Source: Candidatus Zixiibacteriota bacterium (GTDB lineage Bacteria > Zixibacteria > MSB-5A5 > GN15 > FEB-12). Taken from it: a DNA stretch of 64,000 nt. The first letter of the stretch is position 1. Every line of letters starts with the position of its first letter. The position numbers and the translations under genes were made by a program. The notes beneath the pieces are model-generated. The model saw nothing but the letters and a program-made list of their open reading frames with translations, searched no databases and was not told the DNA's origin. Below, piece after piece: positions 35,495-45,025 of the stretch. The DNA is taken from contig JACZWU010000001.1 in the NCBI GenBank assembly GCA_022571985.1, positions 62,001-126,000 on the forward strand. The letters are read 5' to 3'.

Positions 35495-36514
35495 ATGCAA
35501 AATAACGACAGACCTATAATCTTCTGGCTGCTGGCTATTATTCTAATGATATTCGGCACTATTATGATAGGTGGTATTACCCGTTTGACCGACTCCGGGC
35601 TGTCGATGGTAGACTGGCGGCCCCTGATGGGGATATTTCCTCCTACAAACAGTGCTGACTGGGAAAAAGTCTTTGATATGTACAAAGCCTACCCTGAGTA
35701 TCAAAAGCTCAATTACAATATGACGCTTTCGGAATTCAAGTCGATTTTCTTCTGGGAATATGCTCATCGGATGTTTGGCCGCATGATAGGATTAATTATG
35801 CTTCTGCCCTGGCTATATTTTTCCATCAAAAAGCGAATAGATCGTCAATTCAATTACAAAATGCTTGGGCTGTTTATTCTGCTGGTGGCTCAGGGTGTTC
35901 TTGGTTGGTATATGGTGCAAAGCGGCTTGATAGACAAACCACAGGTCAGCCACTACCGTCTGGCAGCACATCTGTTATTGGCTTTGGCATTACTGGGAGC
36001 GACGCTATGGCAGGCTTTGAATTTGATTCGAGCTGAATCTACAGAAGCTGGACAAGCGCAGCCGCGATTGCGTCAGCTCGCTCTTGGCTTCACTGCTCTA
36101 ATCTCATTGCAGATTTTCTACGGTGCTATTGTAGCCGGATCTAACGCCGGATTAGGTTATAACACCTTTCCCCTGATGGCCGGTCATCTGGTTCCACCCA
36201 GATTGTTTATGCTGGAACCTTTCTGGATAAATTTCTTGGATAATCATATTTTGGTCCAGTTTTTACACCGGACTTTTGGCTGGCTCATTTTATTCAGCGC
36301 GGCGGGAATATGGCTTTATGCCAGAAAGCTGCCGCTAAGTTCAAGACAATCACATTCTGTTAAAATCATCGCTGGTCTGGTAGCTATTCAGTTCGTGCTT
36401 GGAGTTTTGACTCTGATATATGTTATGCCACTGGGACTTGCCATCGCCCATCAGGCCGTAGCAGCGATACTTTTTGCATCGGCCATAAACTTCAATCATT
36501 CATTGAAAAAGTGA
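35495..36514 (+). CDS. ctaA: Heme A synthase (COX15/CtaA family)
   Basis: A 339-residue, eight-helix membrane protein that oxidises the C8 methyl of heme O to make heme A for cytochrome oxidase. The type 2 (COX15-like) signature GGITRLTDSGLSMVDWRP opens the protein. Conserved heme-ligand histidines lie in EYAHRMFGR, SHYRLAAHL, FLHRTFGW and IAHQAVAA. No cytochrome oxidase or ctaB gene is adjacent. The last 124 bp are repeated at 37956-38079, which marks a past recombination. Confidence 0.94.
   Translation: MQNNDRPIIFWLLAIILMIFGTIMIGGITRLTDSGLSMVDWRPLMGIFPPTNSADWEKVFDMYKAYPEYQKLNYNMTLSEFKSIFFWEYAHRMFGRMIGLIMLLPWLYFSIKKRIDRQFNYKMLGLFILLVAQGVLGWYMVQSGLIDKPQVSHYRLAAHLLLALALLGATLWQALNLIRAESTEAGQAQPRLRQLALGFTALISLQIFYGAIVAGSNAGLGYNTFPLMAGHLVPPRLFMLEPFWINFLDNHILVQFLHRTFGWLILFSAAGIWLYARKLPLSSRQSHSVKIIAGLVAIQFVLGVLTLIYVMPLGLAIAHQAVAAILFASAINFNHSLKK
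36391..36514 (+). repeat. ctaA 3' end, copy 1 of a direct repeat
   Basis: The final 124 bp of ctaA, colinear without gaps with 37956-38079; I count about 10 differences, mostly at third codon positions. Confidence 0.9.
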
Positions 36515-36516
36515 AA

Positions 36517-37804
36517 TTAACACGGATTTGGCGCCGGGCCACCTCTGAAAATGAAATCGACCAAATAAGTTAAGTCCAGGATATTAGAGCTTGAGCCGTC
36601 ACTGTTTAAGTCAGCCTCATCATCACAAAATGCCTGTGCTCCGCCACGAAAAATAAAATCAACCAGATAAGTTAAATCCAATATATTAGCATCATCACCG
36701 TCATTATTTAAGTCGCCAGAATTGCCTGTACAACAGGATACAATTATCTGGGCACTGCAATAGGCAATTACAATATTATCTGTTACACCGATTGTAAAGG
36801 AGTATGTTTTACCACTGTCATTTACAGTCTCCGCCATCAGCATCAAAATCTATGTTGGCAGTCCCGCCGTTTGAAATTGACACGGTGCTGTTGCAACCAA
36901 CTCTAACAGTTGGTGCAATATTGGTAAAAATAAGTGCAACGTTACAAGGGTATGCGCTTAGATTCGATCCGGTCGGGTCATTGGCTACTGCTTCGATGGA
37001 CATGGCTGCTCCCACATCGGTGATTGAAGGCTGATAACTCCAGTAACCAGTCACTGAATCAATCGTACCCGGACCACTGACCAAAGAATATACGATTGGC
37101 GTGTCGTTTTCAGGGTCAATGGCAAAAAACTGGTACTCAGCGAGTGGACAATGATCATAGTCAAGACTTGCCACACATGGCGTTATCGTGGGTGCATTAT
37201 TTCCGGTAGAAACTATTGTGTAGCAGTGCGGGCCGCTCCAATCTGGAAATACTGCCTCGCCGAATCCGGTGGCCCAAAGCCAATTATTGATAAGATAAAA
37301 AGACGAGTCGAGACAAATCGTACCGCCATCATATATGGAGTCTATTCCCGGTATTGGAATAGTAATCGTAAATGCATCAGCGTCAAAGCCATCCTCGAAA
37401 CCTACTCCATGAATTTGAAATCCACCAATTCCAACTGTATCAGCTGCCGAGCCGGTGGTGAAATGTTCAAAGAAAATACCGCCATCCAACCTGTCACCCC
37501 AGCCAAAACCTGTACTTGAGGCAATATCAAGCGTATCAATAACCGGAGGAGTCCAGGATGCGCCTGAAGGGGAATATATGCGAAAGCCGTTGGTGTGAGC
37601 AAACAAGGTTTCGCTGCTGTTATTTCGCATGGCCATCGTCCAGACGATTTTTCTGCCGGAGCCTATCGTATCGGTAGAGGTACCATAGCCGGTTTCGACT
37701 TTGCTAAGATAAATAGCGCTACTCTGCCCGTATGCCGATTGATTTGAACTGATTACTGATATAGCTAAAATAACGAAAATAGCCAAAAAGACTTATCGTT
37801 TCAT
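36517..37804 (-). pseudogene. Secreted dockerin protein, broken by a stop and a frameshift
   Basis: Two track ORFs (36818-37786 and 36517-36846) belong to one gene. From ATG 37804 the frame reads MKR-stop-VFLAIFVILAISVISS, a signal peptide interrupted by TAA at codon 4. Near 36822 an extra A in TGTAAATGAC shifts the frame; removing it restores GGDCNDSGKTYSFTIG. The body has a surface-protein beta domain (residues 20-190) and cadherin/Ig-like repeats (FFAIDPENDTPIVYSL). A two-repeat dockerin ends it (GDLNNDGDDANILDLTYLVD, RGGPAPNPC). Two independent lesions indicate a pseudogene, though each could be a sequence error. It lies between two copies of the ctaA 3' end. Confidence 0.75.
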
Positions 37805-37955
37805 AATAATAAATGTAGACAGATTGGGCTTGGGTGTCAAGTTAAAACTTCCACTATCAAATATCCTTTGTTGCTTTAAACTTACTCCGTCTTAGCTAAT
37901 TCAACTCCTCCATTATCGGACTGCATCGCTGCCAGTTTTTGAACTAACAGTTTAA

Positions 37956-38079
37956 GTTCATGCTCGGAGTTTTGACTCTGATATATGTTATGCCGCTGGG
38001 ACTTGCCATCGCCCATCAGGCCGTAGCAGCCATACTTTTTGCATCGGCCATAAACTTAAATCACTCGTTAAGGAAGTGA
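37956..38079 (+). repeat. ctaA 3' end, copy 2 of a direct repeat (gene fragment)
   Basis: This 124-bp fragment still encodes LGVLTLIYVMPLGLAIAHQA and the same C-terminus with a stop, with only Val/Met, Phe/Leu and Lys/Arg-type changes. There is no ctaA 5' part attached. Confidence 0.9.
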
Positions 38080-38119
38080 GAGAACTCATAAAGGCAATGA
38101 ATGTCATTGAGTCTTTAGG

Positions 38120-38332
38120 CTACCCAGTTAAAACCAGTAGTAGAAAAATAGAAATCGCCATTCCTGTACCAGCGATAACTAACGTACATCCACAGGATCC
38201 ACCAGTGAGTGCCTTTCCAATTTTTCTTTGTCGTCCACTTTTTGTCAGTGGAATTCCGATTTTGCGTGAAATCTTCGACTTAACTCTTGTTAAGCCTATT
38301 GCTCTTTTCCATGAAAATCCACCAAATCCCAT
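38120..38332 (-). CDS. Small basic membrane protein
   Basis: A 70-residue protein. The N-terminal half is basic with the motif FSWKRAIGLTRVKSKISRK and GIPLTKSGRQRKIGK; the C-terminal half is a hydrophobic helix (TLVIAGTGMAISIFLLLVL). ATG 38332 has GAGGA upstream. A motif like WKRAxGhTxAK..IxRxxGIPxTKxGRQRK is familiar from small bacterial and phage proteins of unknown role. I consider it a real gene. It is 27 nt downstream of the next minus-strand gene. Confidence 0.65.
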   Translation of the reverse strand: MGFGGFSWKRAIGLTRVKSKISRKIGIPLTKSGRQRKIGKALTGGSCGCTLVIAGTGMAISIFLLLVLTG

Positions 38333-38359
38333 AGTTATTCCTCAGCTAACGCTTTCTTA

Positions 38360-38842
38360 CTATTTCCCCATCAAATCCTTATGCCAGCTCTCTCTTAACG
38401 GCACTTCCCATTTAGTCTCAAGGTCTTGTTTGGTCGTCACTAAGTTATTGAATACGATAGTATCTTTGTTAAGTGTTCCCTGTGCTACCAGTTCAACGAA
38501 TTCTTCCTGTGGTAGGGTGACAATCTCATCGTCAACTTTGTAGGCGATTAGAGTGCGGTTTAAGAGCGAGACAGAATACTCCTGTTCAAGATTCTTAATA
38601 AAGTGTACCGAGCGGTCTATCGAACAGCCGGAGGCTTTAGCCTCATCTTCATTGGCGAAAATAATCAGAAACTGGCTATGCAGAACTTCAAAGGCGGCCT
38701 GTAACTTTTCCCCGTGGGCTGCCCAACCGTCTATGAAGTTGTCGCCTTGTTCTTTTATAGTATTAATTTCGCTGTCTGATAATTTGCGGTCACACTGATA
38801 AATCCAGACACGAGTGTCCCCGGCTAATTCTTTATAATTCAT
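38360..38842 (-). CDS. Conserved protein (the Bacteroidetes family often labelled 'ABC transporter ATPase')
   Basis: A 160-residue cytoplasmic protein. RVWIYQCDRKLSDSE, FIDGWAAHGEKLQAAFEV, ASGCSIDRSVHFIKNLEQ and TIVFNNLVTTKQDLETKWEVP match a family widespread in Bacteroidetes. It has been misnamed an ABC ATPase; no Walker motifs are present here. A conserved Cys lies in GCSID. Function unknown. Clear start at ATG 38842. Confidence 0.82.
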   Translation of the reverse strand: MNYKELAGDTRVWIYQCDRKLSDSEINTIKEQGDNFIDGWAAHGEKLQAAFEVLHSQFLIIFANEDEAKASGCSIDRSVHFIKNLEQEYSVSLLNRTLIAYKVDDEIVTLPQEEFVELVAQGTLNKDTIVFNNLVTTKQDLETKWEVPLRESWHKDLMGK

Positions 38843-38942
38843 TTGTTATCTTTTCTCTTTTGGCATCGTATACTTGCATTATAGGTTTTCAATCAACAGC
38901 ACTTTATATATAATGACTTTCTCAAAAGGATAGTATAAGAAT

Positions 38943-39347
38943 ATGGCCAAAAAAACATATAGTGGTCTTCAGGGAGAAATTCGCAGTTGGAAAACTCCCC
39001 TGATCGAATCGTTTGAAAACATCTATTCTGACAAGGAGATTGAGATAGTCATGAGCATTCCGGAGTTTACCTGCATCTGCCCCAAAACAGGCCTGCCCGA
39101 TTTTGCGGTTCTTACTCTAACCTATATTCCCAATAAAGTCTGTCTGGAACTAAAAAGCTTCAAAGAGTATCTCCTGGCTTATCGTAACAAAGGCATCTTT
39201 CACGAAAATGTTGTCAATAAAGTAGCAGAAGACATTGTCAAAGCGATTAAGCCGAGAAGCTTAATGCTCGAAGGAAAATTCAATGCTCGTGGTGGCATAA
39301 AGACGACAGTTGTCAGAAAATATTCCCGCAGTAAGAAGAATTCTTAG
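38943..39347 (+). CDS. queF: NADPH-dependent 7-cyano-7-deazaguanine reductase
   Basis: A 134-residue unimodular QueF that reduces preQ0 to preQ1 in queuosine synthesis. The active-site nucleophile is Cys46 in CICPKTGLPDF with Asp53 as acid, and the NADPH-binding motif is LELKSFKEY. C-terminal FNARGGIKTTVV is typical. The gene faces the queC-queE pair. Confidence 0.95.
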   Translation: MAKKTYSGLQGEIRSWKTPLIESFENIYSDKEIEIVMSIPEFTCICPKTGLPDFAVLTLTYIPNKVCLELKSFKEYLLAYRNKGIFHENVVNKVAEDIVKAIKPRSLMLEGKFNARGGIKTTVVRKYSRSKKNS

Positions 39348-39352
39348 CATTT

Positions 39353-40120
39353 CTATTTCTTACGTTCATTGCCCCAGATCAGGATTTGCAGCCGCGGAGT
39401 GAATCTGTAGCCGTTTTGCAAGGCCAGTTGATTTACGGTGGCCATGTTACTTATCTGCTTTTTGCGGGTGAATCCTTCCGGCATCAAAATAATCGACTCT
39501 GCAGCAATCAAAGGCAGATAATATTCTTTGATTTCTGCTATGTCCTCAGGTGAGTCGACCACAAACTTAAAATCTGCTTTGCCTGTGGCAAAAATTGACC
39601 TTATGGCATCAGGCACCACATTAACTGACTGCGTTAAGCCATTGTTAGACAGCTTGGGAGAGCAGTTCCACCAGTCGATTGATTCAATCATAGCCTGAGA
39701 CGGCTTGTACATACCATTGGTCTCAATTTCAAAAAACATAAAGCCGAGCTTTCGCATTTGGACCATCAAAGCAGGCAGCCTCTCCTGATGCAGCATCGGC
39801 TCTCCACCGGTCAGTACGACATGGACATTGGCTGGTTCCAAGTGGTGGCTCTTTAGAAGCTTCGTTGAAAGCGCCGTAATCTCATTTACAGATAACAACT
39901 GGCCTTCTTCGATCAAATCAGAATCCCAGGTAAAGCGGGTATCGCACCAGGAGCAGCCCAGATTGCAGAAATTGAACCTTAAAAACAGAGCCGGATGGCC
40001 TATAAAACGCCCCTCCCCCTGAAACGACAGAAAGGCCTCGTTAAGCGGCAGCTTATCTGCAAACTCTTTGGGCCAGCTCTTAATTTTTGGCTCATATTTC
40101 ATGGTTGAAATTTTATTCAT
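39353..40120 (-). CDS. queE: 7-carboxy-7-deazaguanine synthase (radical SAM)
   Basis: A 255-residue QueE that converts carboxytetrahydropterin to 7-carboxy-7-deazaguanine. The radical-SAM cysteines are in [12 protein letters not shown] (CxxxCxxC). Substrate-end features are [14 protein letters not shown] at the N-terminus and LTGGEPMLH. The ATG at 40120 overlaps the queC stop as ATGA, so I keep this start; an ATG six codons later is possible. Confidence 0.94.
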   Translation of the reverse strand: MNKISTMKYEPKIKSWPKEFADKLPLNEAFLSFQGEGRFIGHPALFLRFNFCNLGCSWCDTRFTWDSDLIEEGQLLSVNEITALSTKLLKSHHLEPANVHVVLTGGEPMLHQERLPALMVQMRKLGFMFFEIETNGMYKPSQAMIESIDWWNCSPKLSNNGLTQSVNVVPDAIRSIFATGKADFKFVVDSPEDIAEIKEYYLPLIAAESIILMPEGFTRKKQISNMATVNQLALQNGYRFTPRLQILIWGNERKK

Positions 40121-40818
40121 TCTATCACCATCGAAGCATACTGAGTTGGGTCTGTCAGACCGGCTTCTGCAAAGCCTTTTTTTCGCAAGATACAGCTGTC
40201 ACATTGTCCGCAAGCGAGTCCCTCTTTGTCCGGGTCATAACAGCTGAATGTGAGAGAATAGTCCAGACCAAGCGCGTTGCCTCTCTTTATAATTTCGGCT
40301 TTTGTTAAATTTATTAGCGGCGCTTTAATCTGAATTTTTGAGCCTTCAATCGCAGTCTTAGTGGCCAGGTTGGCCAGCTTTTCAAACGCTTCGATAAATT
40401 CCGGACGGCAATCAGGGTAGCCGGAGTAATCGAGAGAATTGGCGCCAATATAAATATCTGCGACCTTTTCAACTTCTGCCACTGCCAGAGCGTATGACAA
40501 GAATATTGTGTTTCTGGCGGGGACATAAGTTACGGGAATGCCCTCTTTTATTTGTTCAGCGCTTCTTTGTTTGGGGACGTCGATCGCAGCTGTCAGGGCC
40601 GAGCCGCCGATCTGGCTTAAGTCGATATTCAAAATCATATGCTTATCTAAATTCAAATGCCTGGCAACTTTTTTGGCAGCTTCAAGTTCGATTCCATGGC
40701 GCTGGTCATAGTTGAAACTAAGTGCAATCACATGGCAGCCTTCGTCTTTAACAATTGCCGCAGTTGTGGCCGAGTCAAGTCCTCCGCTGAGCAATACTAT
40801 AACTTTGTTAAGCGTCAT
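40117..40818 (-). CDS. queC: 7-cyano-7-deazaguanine synthase
   Basis: A 233-residue QueC, which makes preQ0 from 7-carboxy-7-deazaguanine with ATP and ammonia. The PP-loop is LSGGLDSAT (about residue 10), and the zinc-binding cysteines are in [17 protein letters not shown]. Operon with queE (4-nt overlap). queD and folE are not in this window. I saw no preQ1 riboswitch upstream. Confidence 0.95.
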   Translation of the reverse strand: MTLNKVIVLLSGGLDSATTAAIVKDEGCHVIALSFNYDQRHGIELEAAKKVARHLNLDKHMILNIDLSQIGGSALTAAIDVPKQRSAEQIKEGIPVTYVPARNTIFLSYALAVAEVEKVADIYIGANSLDYSGYPDCRPEFIEAFEKLANLATKTAIEGSKIQIKAPLINLTKAEIIKRGNALGLDYSLTFSCYDPDKEGLACGQCDSCILRKKGFAEAGLTDPTQYASMVIE

Positions 40819-40910
40819 AACTGTAAATTACTTTTTTTCACTGGAAAATCAACTTTTTGTTGTCACTAAGGCTGATTTGCGAGAGCTTCTTGAAAAGAAA
40901 AGGAGCGTAT

Positions 40911-41675
40911 ATGTCGACCTCTTCGATTAAAATTGAATACAGAACAAAATTATTGATTTTCTTTACTCTCTGGTGGCTGGCCTGGGCCTATCAACCCTGG
41001 CATTTTTCAGATTGGGTGCTGGAAAATATACTGACAGTCCTGTCTATATTCTATTTTATTTCCTGTCGTCACACTTTCCGGCTAAGCAATCTCTCATATA
41101 CTCTTATATTTGTGTTTTTGTGTCTGCACACCATCGGCTCGCATTATACCTATGCCGATGTTCCCTATGAAAACTGGACAGGGTCGCTTGGTTTTTCAAT
41201 CAATGATATTTTTGGGTTTACCCGAAATCACTTTGACCGGCTGGTGCACTTTTTGTTTGGCTTTCTGATAGCCTATCCTATGCGTGAAATATTTATGAGA
41301 GTCGCCGGAGCCAAAGGCGCCTGGAGTTATTATCTGCCGGTAGAGTTGGTAATGTCATTATCTATGTTATACGAGCTGATAGAATGGGGAGCAGCTGAAG
41401 TCGTCGGTGGTGAATTAGGCATGGCCTATCTTGGCACGCAGGGAGATATTTGGGACGCTCACAAAGATATGGGACTGGCTACTTTTGGCGCTGTGTTGGG
41501 AATGATCATTGTAGCCGGATTCAATAGATATTACCAGCGTGATTTTGGTCGAGAGTTTGCTGCTTCCTTAAAAGTAAAAGATAACACACCTCTGGGCGAA
41601 GTAAAACTCCGTGAGATGAGGGAGCAAAAGAAATCTGAGTCGGACGGCAACGATCAGGAAATCGGAATCCAGTAG
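40911..41675 (+). CDS. DUF2238 (YjdF-like) membrane protein
   Basis: About 254 residues, started at ATG 40911 (AAGGAG upstream) rather than the TTG at 40857. Several membrane segments cover residues 10-210. Family features are HTIGSHYTYADVPY, GFTRNHFDRLVHFLFGF, ELIEWGAAEVVGGE and LGTQGDIWDAHKDMGLA. Inner membrane, function unknown. The 3' end overlaps the convergent DUF5916 gene by 22 bp. Confidence 0.86.
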   Translation: MSTSSIKIEYRTKLLIFFTLWWLAWAYQPWHFSDWVLENILTVLSIFYFISCRHTFRLSNLSYTLIFVFLCLHTIGSHYTYADVPYENWTGSLGFSINDIFGFTRNHFDRLVHFLFGFLIAYPMREIFMRVAGAKGAWSYYLPVELVMSLSMLYELIEWGAAEVVGGELGMAYLGTQGDIWDAHKDMGLATFGAVLGMIIVAGFNRYYQRDFGREFAASLKVKDNTPLGEVKLREMREQKKSESDGNDQEIGIQ

Positions 41676-44293
41676 CCAATCTTCAGTGCCAGAAAATCTG
41701 TTCCTTCGGAACCGAACGAGTCAAACAACGAACCGGCTTTAACAGTCTGACCGGGGTCTCTGCTGCCGCTTAAGTTCCTCTGCCAGACCAGATAGATGGT
41801 ACTGCCCGGGTTAAATCTCCAGCGCAGTACAGTGTTACTTCGAAATGAACGAAATCCAAAATCATCATCCAGTATTAAAAAAGTCTGCCCGCCATCGGTC
41901 ACTTCAAGTTCATCATTGGAGTTGTATCCGATGTTATCATATAATCTGATGTCAGTAGTTCTGGCAGCAGTCAGCTCACCATGGTCATAATAATGTCCTG
42001 ATGCGGCAAACGGCTCGGCGTAAACTTCCAGGCTCAAATCCGGCGTAAAGAAATAATTCGCACGTATCTGCATACTAAGCCTGCTCTTTTTGATTTTTGA
42101 GAAAGCATATCGTTTTCCAAATGTCTCAGCCGGTCCGCCGCTCTGGTCACTGAGCGTCACCCATTGGCGCGGCTGGTCTTCATTTTGGTACCGAGGCGAA
42201 AGAGAAAATTCCCAGCGCGTTCCAACTCGAGTTGTGAGACTTCCATTGATTGAATAATAGTAACCGTCTAATTCATCGACAGCATAGGTGCCACCTACAT
42301 TATATCTGGTCGTTGAAGCCCAATTGGAATTTATTCCGCCGTTTAGGGACCAGCCTTTTTCCATCTGCATTAGCGGTCCGCCCCGAGTGCGGCTGTCGTT
42401 CATTCCACCCAGTTGAAAATTGAGACTGAGCCAGGTATTCATGAAGTTATGCCAGGTTACTTCAGAATAGAGGTCTATATTTGTATATGTTCTTGTTCCG
42501 CCGAAATTCCAACCATTGTAGAGGCCAGCTTGAAAATAAGTTCTTCTAAATAACTTACCCGGAGTTGTTTCACGATATGTCAACCAACTCCAGCTGTCAA
42601 TGTCATCTGCACTTGAAAGTGTGCCCATATCATTTAACTCAAAATCGGGAGATTCTGCCCCGCCTCCAAATCCCCACAGCCAGTTTTTTCCGCTTCGTTT
42701 TTTAAATGTAGTACTACCGACAAAACCTGTCAGGCTTGTACGATTTGAATCAATCGAGACATAATCCTGACCCGGTCTTTGAAAATATCTGGCTGATTTT
42801 TGCTGAGTGCTCAATATAGATTCTTTACTGCCACGAACATGACTGAACCCGGTGTAACCATCTAACTGATACATACCACCATCGCCAAACCGCCAGAGGA
42901 AGTCTCCCCCGCCTGAAAATGCTTGCTTATGTAACGATTGTGCCATCGGATCACTGTCATCAAGGTCTCTTTTAACACCTGTCAAAATGATTCCGGCAGT
43001 AGATCCATTTTTGCCTATCTCCTGCATGATTCTGGTCACTCCCCAGAGAGTCATCGGTTCTATTTCGGTGGAAGTATTTAAACCGGTAATTGTATCATAA
43101 CTGGTAGCATATTCGCGCTCGGTAATGGCTCCTAAAGCTCCTATAGAAAGTCCCGATTTTAACCTGCCGGTTACTTTGGTAGCATTCAATATCGAAGTGT
43201 TATTCGGTCTGTCAACGAAATCACCCGAGGCACTACCATGGGGAGAACCGCCGATTCTTCTGGAATAAAAGTATCTGGGACCGTTAGCAGAAAAAAGCTG
43301 TCTGCCCTCGGTGAAAAACGGCCTGCGTTCGCTAAAAAAAGTTTCGAAAGCGCTAAGATTGACTTCGGCCGGGTCGGCTTCGACCTGACCAAAATCCGGA
43401 TTGAAGGTAGCGTTCAGCGTCAAGTTCGGACCTAAGCCCATTTTTGCATCAGCGCCAAGGCGATAACCTAAGTCACTGCCGTCACTAAAGGGATTACTCG
43501 GATTAACACCGTCAAACATTTTGCCGTCGCTGGCGGCATAAGGCAGCACTTCAATTCTTCTCGAAGGCTTAATCGTTTCTATACCCTCAAGGTTTCCGAA
43601 TCGTGAGGCATAGCCGGTTTCGTCGCGCGGAGTGTATATCCAGTAAATGTCTTCATTTTTGGCCGGAATCCAGCGATTAAAATTAACGCCCCAGATTTGC
43701 TTATCGATGGAGTTAAAACGAAGCTGCGAAAACGGGATACGCATCTCAGCTGTCCAGCCCTTTTCGTCTACCGCTGTCTTGGCATCCCAGACAGGGTCGT
43801 ATGAAAAATCTCGGCTGCCTTCAGAATCTTCGTAATGATAGCGATCGAACCTGACTCCGGCAGTATTTACGCCGAATACATAGGCTGTTCGGCGGTCAAG
43901 ATATGTATCAAGCGCCACGATTAATTGCTCTGATTGATTTTGAACATCGTGCCTGTCCAGATGCATTCGCAGTGCTCCGGGATCATCACAGTACATCCGG
44001 GCACCTATATAGATTGCCTTTTCATCATAGATAATTGCAACTTCTGTCTTTACAGTCGGACTGGCCCCTTGATTTGGTTCTTTTTGCAGAAAATCAGACA
44101 CAAATATGGCATTCTTCCAGACAGCATCATCTAACTTACCGTCCAATTTTAATTCATGAGAATTAAATTTAACAGCTTTAGTGTGCTTTCTTGGCGGTTC
44201 ATCAAGAGTATTCGCATTTAACTGTGATGAAAACAAGAAACAAATGATTAAGAATAATGCTACTGGATGCTTTCTATTTAACTGAATGTTCAT
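41654..44293 (-). CDS. DUF5916 outer-membrane protein with N-terminal CBM9-like domain
   Basis: About 879 residues. ATG 44293 with GGAGG gives a signal peptide (PVALFLIICFLFSSQLNA). Residues about 35-215 form a family 9 carbohydrate-binding-like domain (LKLDGKLDDAVWKNA, AIYIGARMYCDDP, WTAEMRIPFSQL). The rest is the DUF5916 region, rich in amphipathic beta strands (for example RPFFTEGRQLFSANG, YSRRIGG) and likely an outer-membrane barrel, ending in a strand with aromatic residues. Substrate unknown; relatives are common in Bacteroidetes and Gemmatimonadetes. Confidence 0.88.
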   Translation of the reverse strand: MNIQLNRKHPVALFLIICFLFSSQLNANTLDEPPRKHTKAVKFNSHELKLDGKLDDAVWKNAIFVSDFLQKEPNQGASPTVKTEVAIIYDEKAIYIGARMYCDDPGALRMHLDRHDVQNQSEQLIVALDTYLDRRTAYVFGVNTAGVRFDRYHYEDSEGSRDFSYDPVWDAKTAVDEKGWTAEMRIPFSQLRFNSIDKQIWGVNFNRWIPAKNEDIYWIYTPRDETGYASRFGNLEGIETIKPSRRIEVLPYAASDGKMFDGVNPSNPFSDGSDLGYRLGADAKMGLGPNLTLNATFNPDFGQVEADPAEVNLSAFETFFSERRPFFTEGRQLFSANGPRYFYSRRIGGSPHGSASGDFVDRPNNTSILNATKVTGRLKSGLSIGALGAITEREYATSYDTITGLNTSTEIEPMTLWGVTRIMQEIGKNGSTAGIILTGVKRDLDDSDPMAQSLHKQAFSGGGDFLWRFGDGGMYQLDGYTGFSHVRGSKESILSTQQKSARYFQRPGQDYVSIDSNRTSLTGFVGSTTFKKRSGKNWLWGFGGGAESPDFELNDMGTLSSADDIDSWSWLTYRETTPGKLFRRTYFQAGLYNGWNFGGTRTYTNIDLYSEVTWHNFMNTWLSLNFQLGGMNDSRTRGGPLMQMEKGWSLNGGINSNWASTTRYNVGGTYAVDELDGYYYSINGSLTTRVGTRWEFSLSPRYQNEDQPRQWVTLSDQSGGPAETFGKRYAFSKIKKSRLSMQIRANYFFTPDLSLEVYAEPFAASGHYYDHGELTAARTTDIRLYDNIGYNSNDELEVTDGGQTFLILDDDFGFRSFRSNTVLRWRFNPGSTIYLVWQRNLSGSRDPGQTVKAGSLFDSFGSEGTDFLALKIGYWIPIS

Positions 44294-44473
44294 AATCCTC
44301 CATCTCACTCCGATTCTGTATCTGACAAACTTCAATTATACACAAGATTGTACTTGTTTTCTATTATTGGCTAATACGCCGGCACTGAAGATTTGTTTCA
44401 ATAAAAACAGGTCTGACGAAAACTATTCTGTGAATGGTCGAATTGACGTTGTCAGCGGCGGATTTTCTGTGAA

Positions 44474-44935
44474 TTAAATAAATGCTTCCAGGACTGCCTG
44501 CCGGATTCCTTCTATCTCTTTGACTTTATCCAGCAAATTGGCAAGCAGTTGACGCTTTTCAAGGGCATTGCGGACTATCAACAGCAAATCGGCATTATCC
44601 CAGGGTTTCTCTATATATTGATACAAACCTACTTCGTTAATCAGCTTTATGGCATTCTCTTTGTCAGCAAAGCCTGTCAAAATTATTCGAGGAACTTCCG
44701 GTCTAAAAGACTTCGCTTTGGTCAAAAACTCCAAGCCGTTCATTTCGGGCATCAGGAAATCTGAAATAATCAGATCGACAGAGTTAGATTGTAAATGTTC
44801 TACTGCTTTTTGGGCAGAGACAAAGGTCTTTACATCGTAGTCGGTCTCGAGGGACAAAAGTGTACTGAGACTGGTCAGAACCATTTCTTCATCATCTACG
44901 ATCAGAACGGTTCCTTTATTATTATCGAATGTCAC
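44474..44935 (-). CDS. Single-domain response regulator
   Basis: A 153-residue receiver protein. The acidic pocket is VDDEE (residues 13-17), the phosphoacceptor is Asp59 in IISDFLMPEMNG, and the Thr/Lys pair is in ILTGFAD and YIEKPWD. The short helical tail has no DNA-binding or enzyme domain, so it signals by protein contact. Start is GTG 44935 with GAGGAG upstream. The receiver most resembles those joined to HD-GYP or histidine kinase modules. Possible partner: the PAS kinase at 48.3-50.1 kb. Confidence 0.9.
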   Translation of the reverse strand: MTFDNNKGTVLIVDDEEMVLTSLSTLLSLETDYDVKTFVSAQKAVEHLQSNSVDLIISDFLMPEMNGLEFLTKAKSFRPEVPRIILTGFADKENAIKLINEVGLYQYIEKPWDNADLLLIVRNALEKRQLLANLLDKVKEIEGIRQAVLEAFI

Positions 44936-45025
44936 TTTTCTCTCCTCAGTTTACAACTATTCTAATATGTTCTATGTATTGTATAGTTCATTATATGGCC
45001 TTGCCGGCGCTAAAGTCAACGCTAT

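Noticed and set aside
40819-40910. preQ1 riboswitch upstream of queC
   Set aside because: I looked for the short pseudoknot pattern on the minus strand and did not find it.
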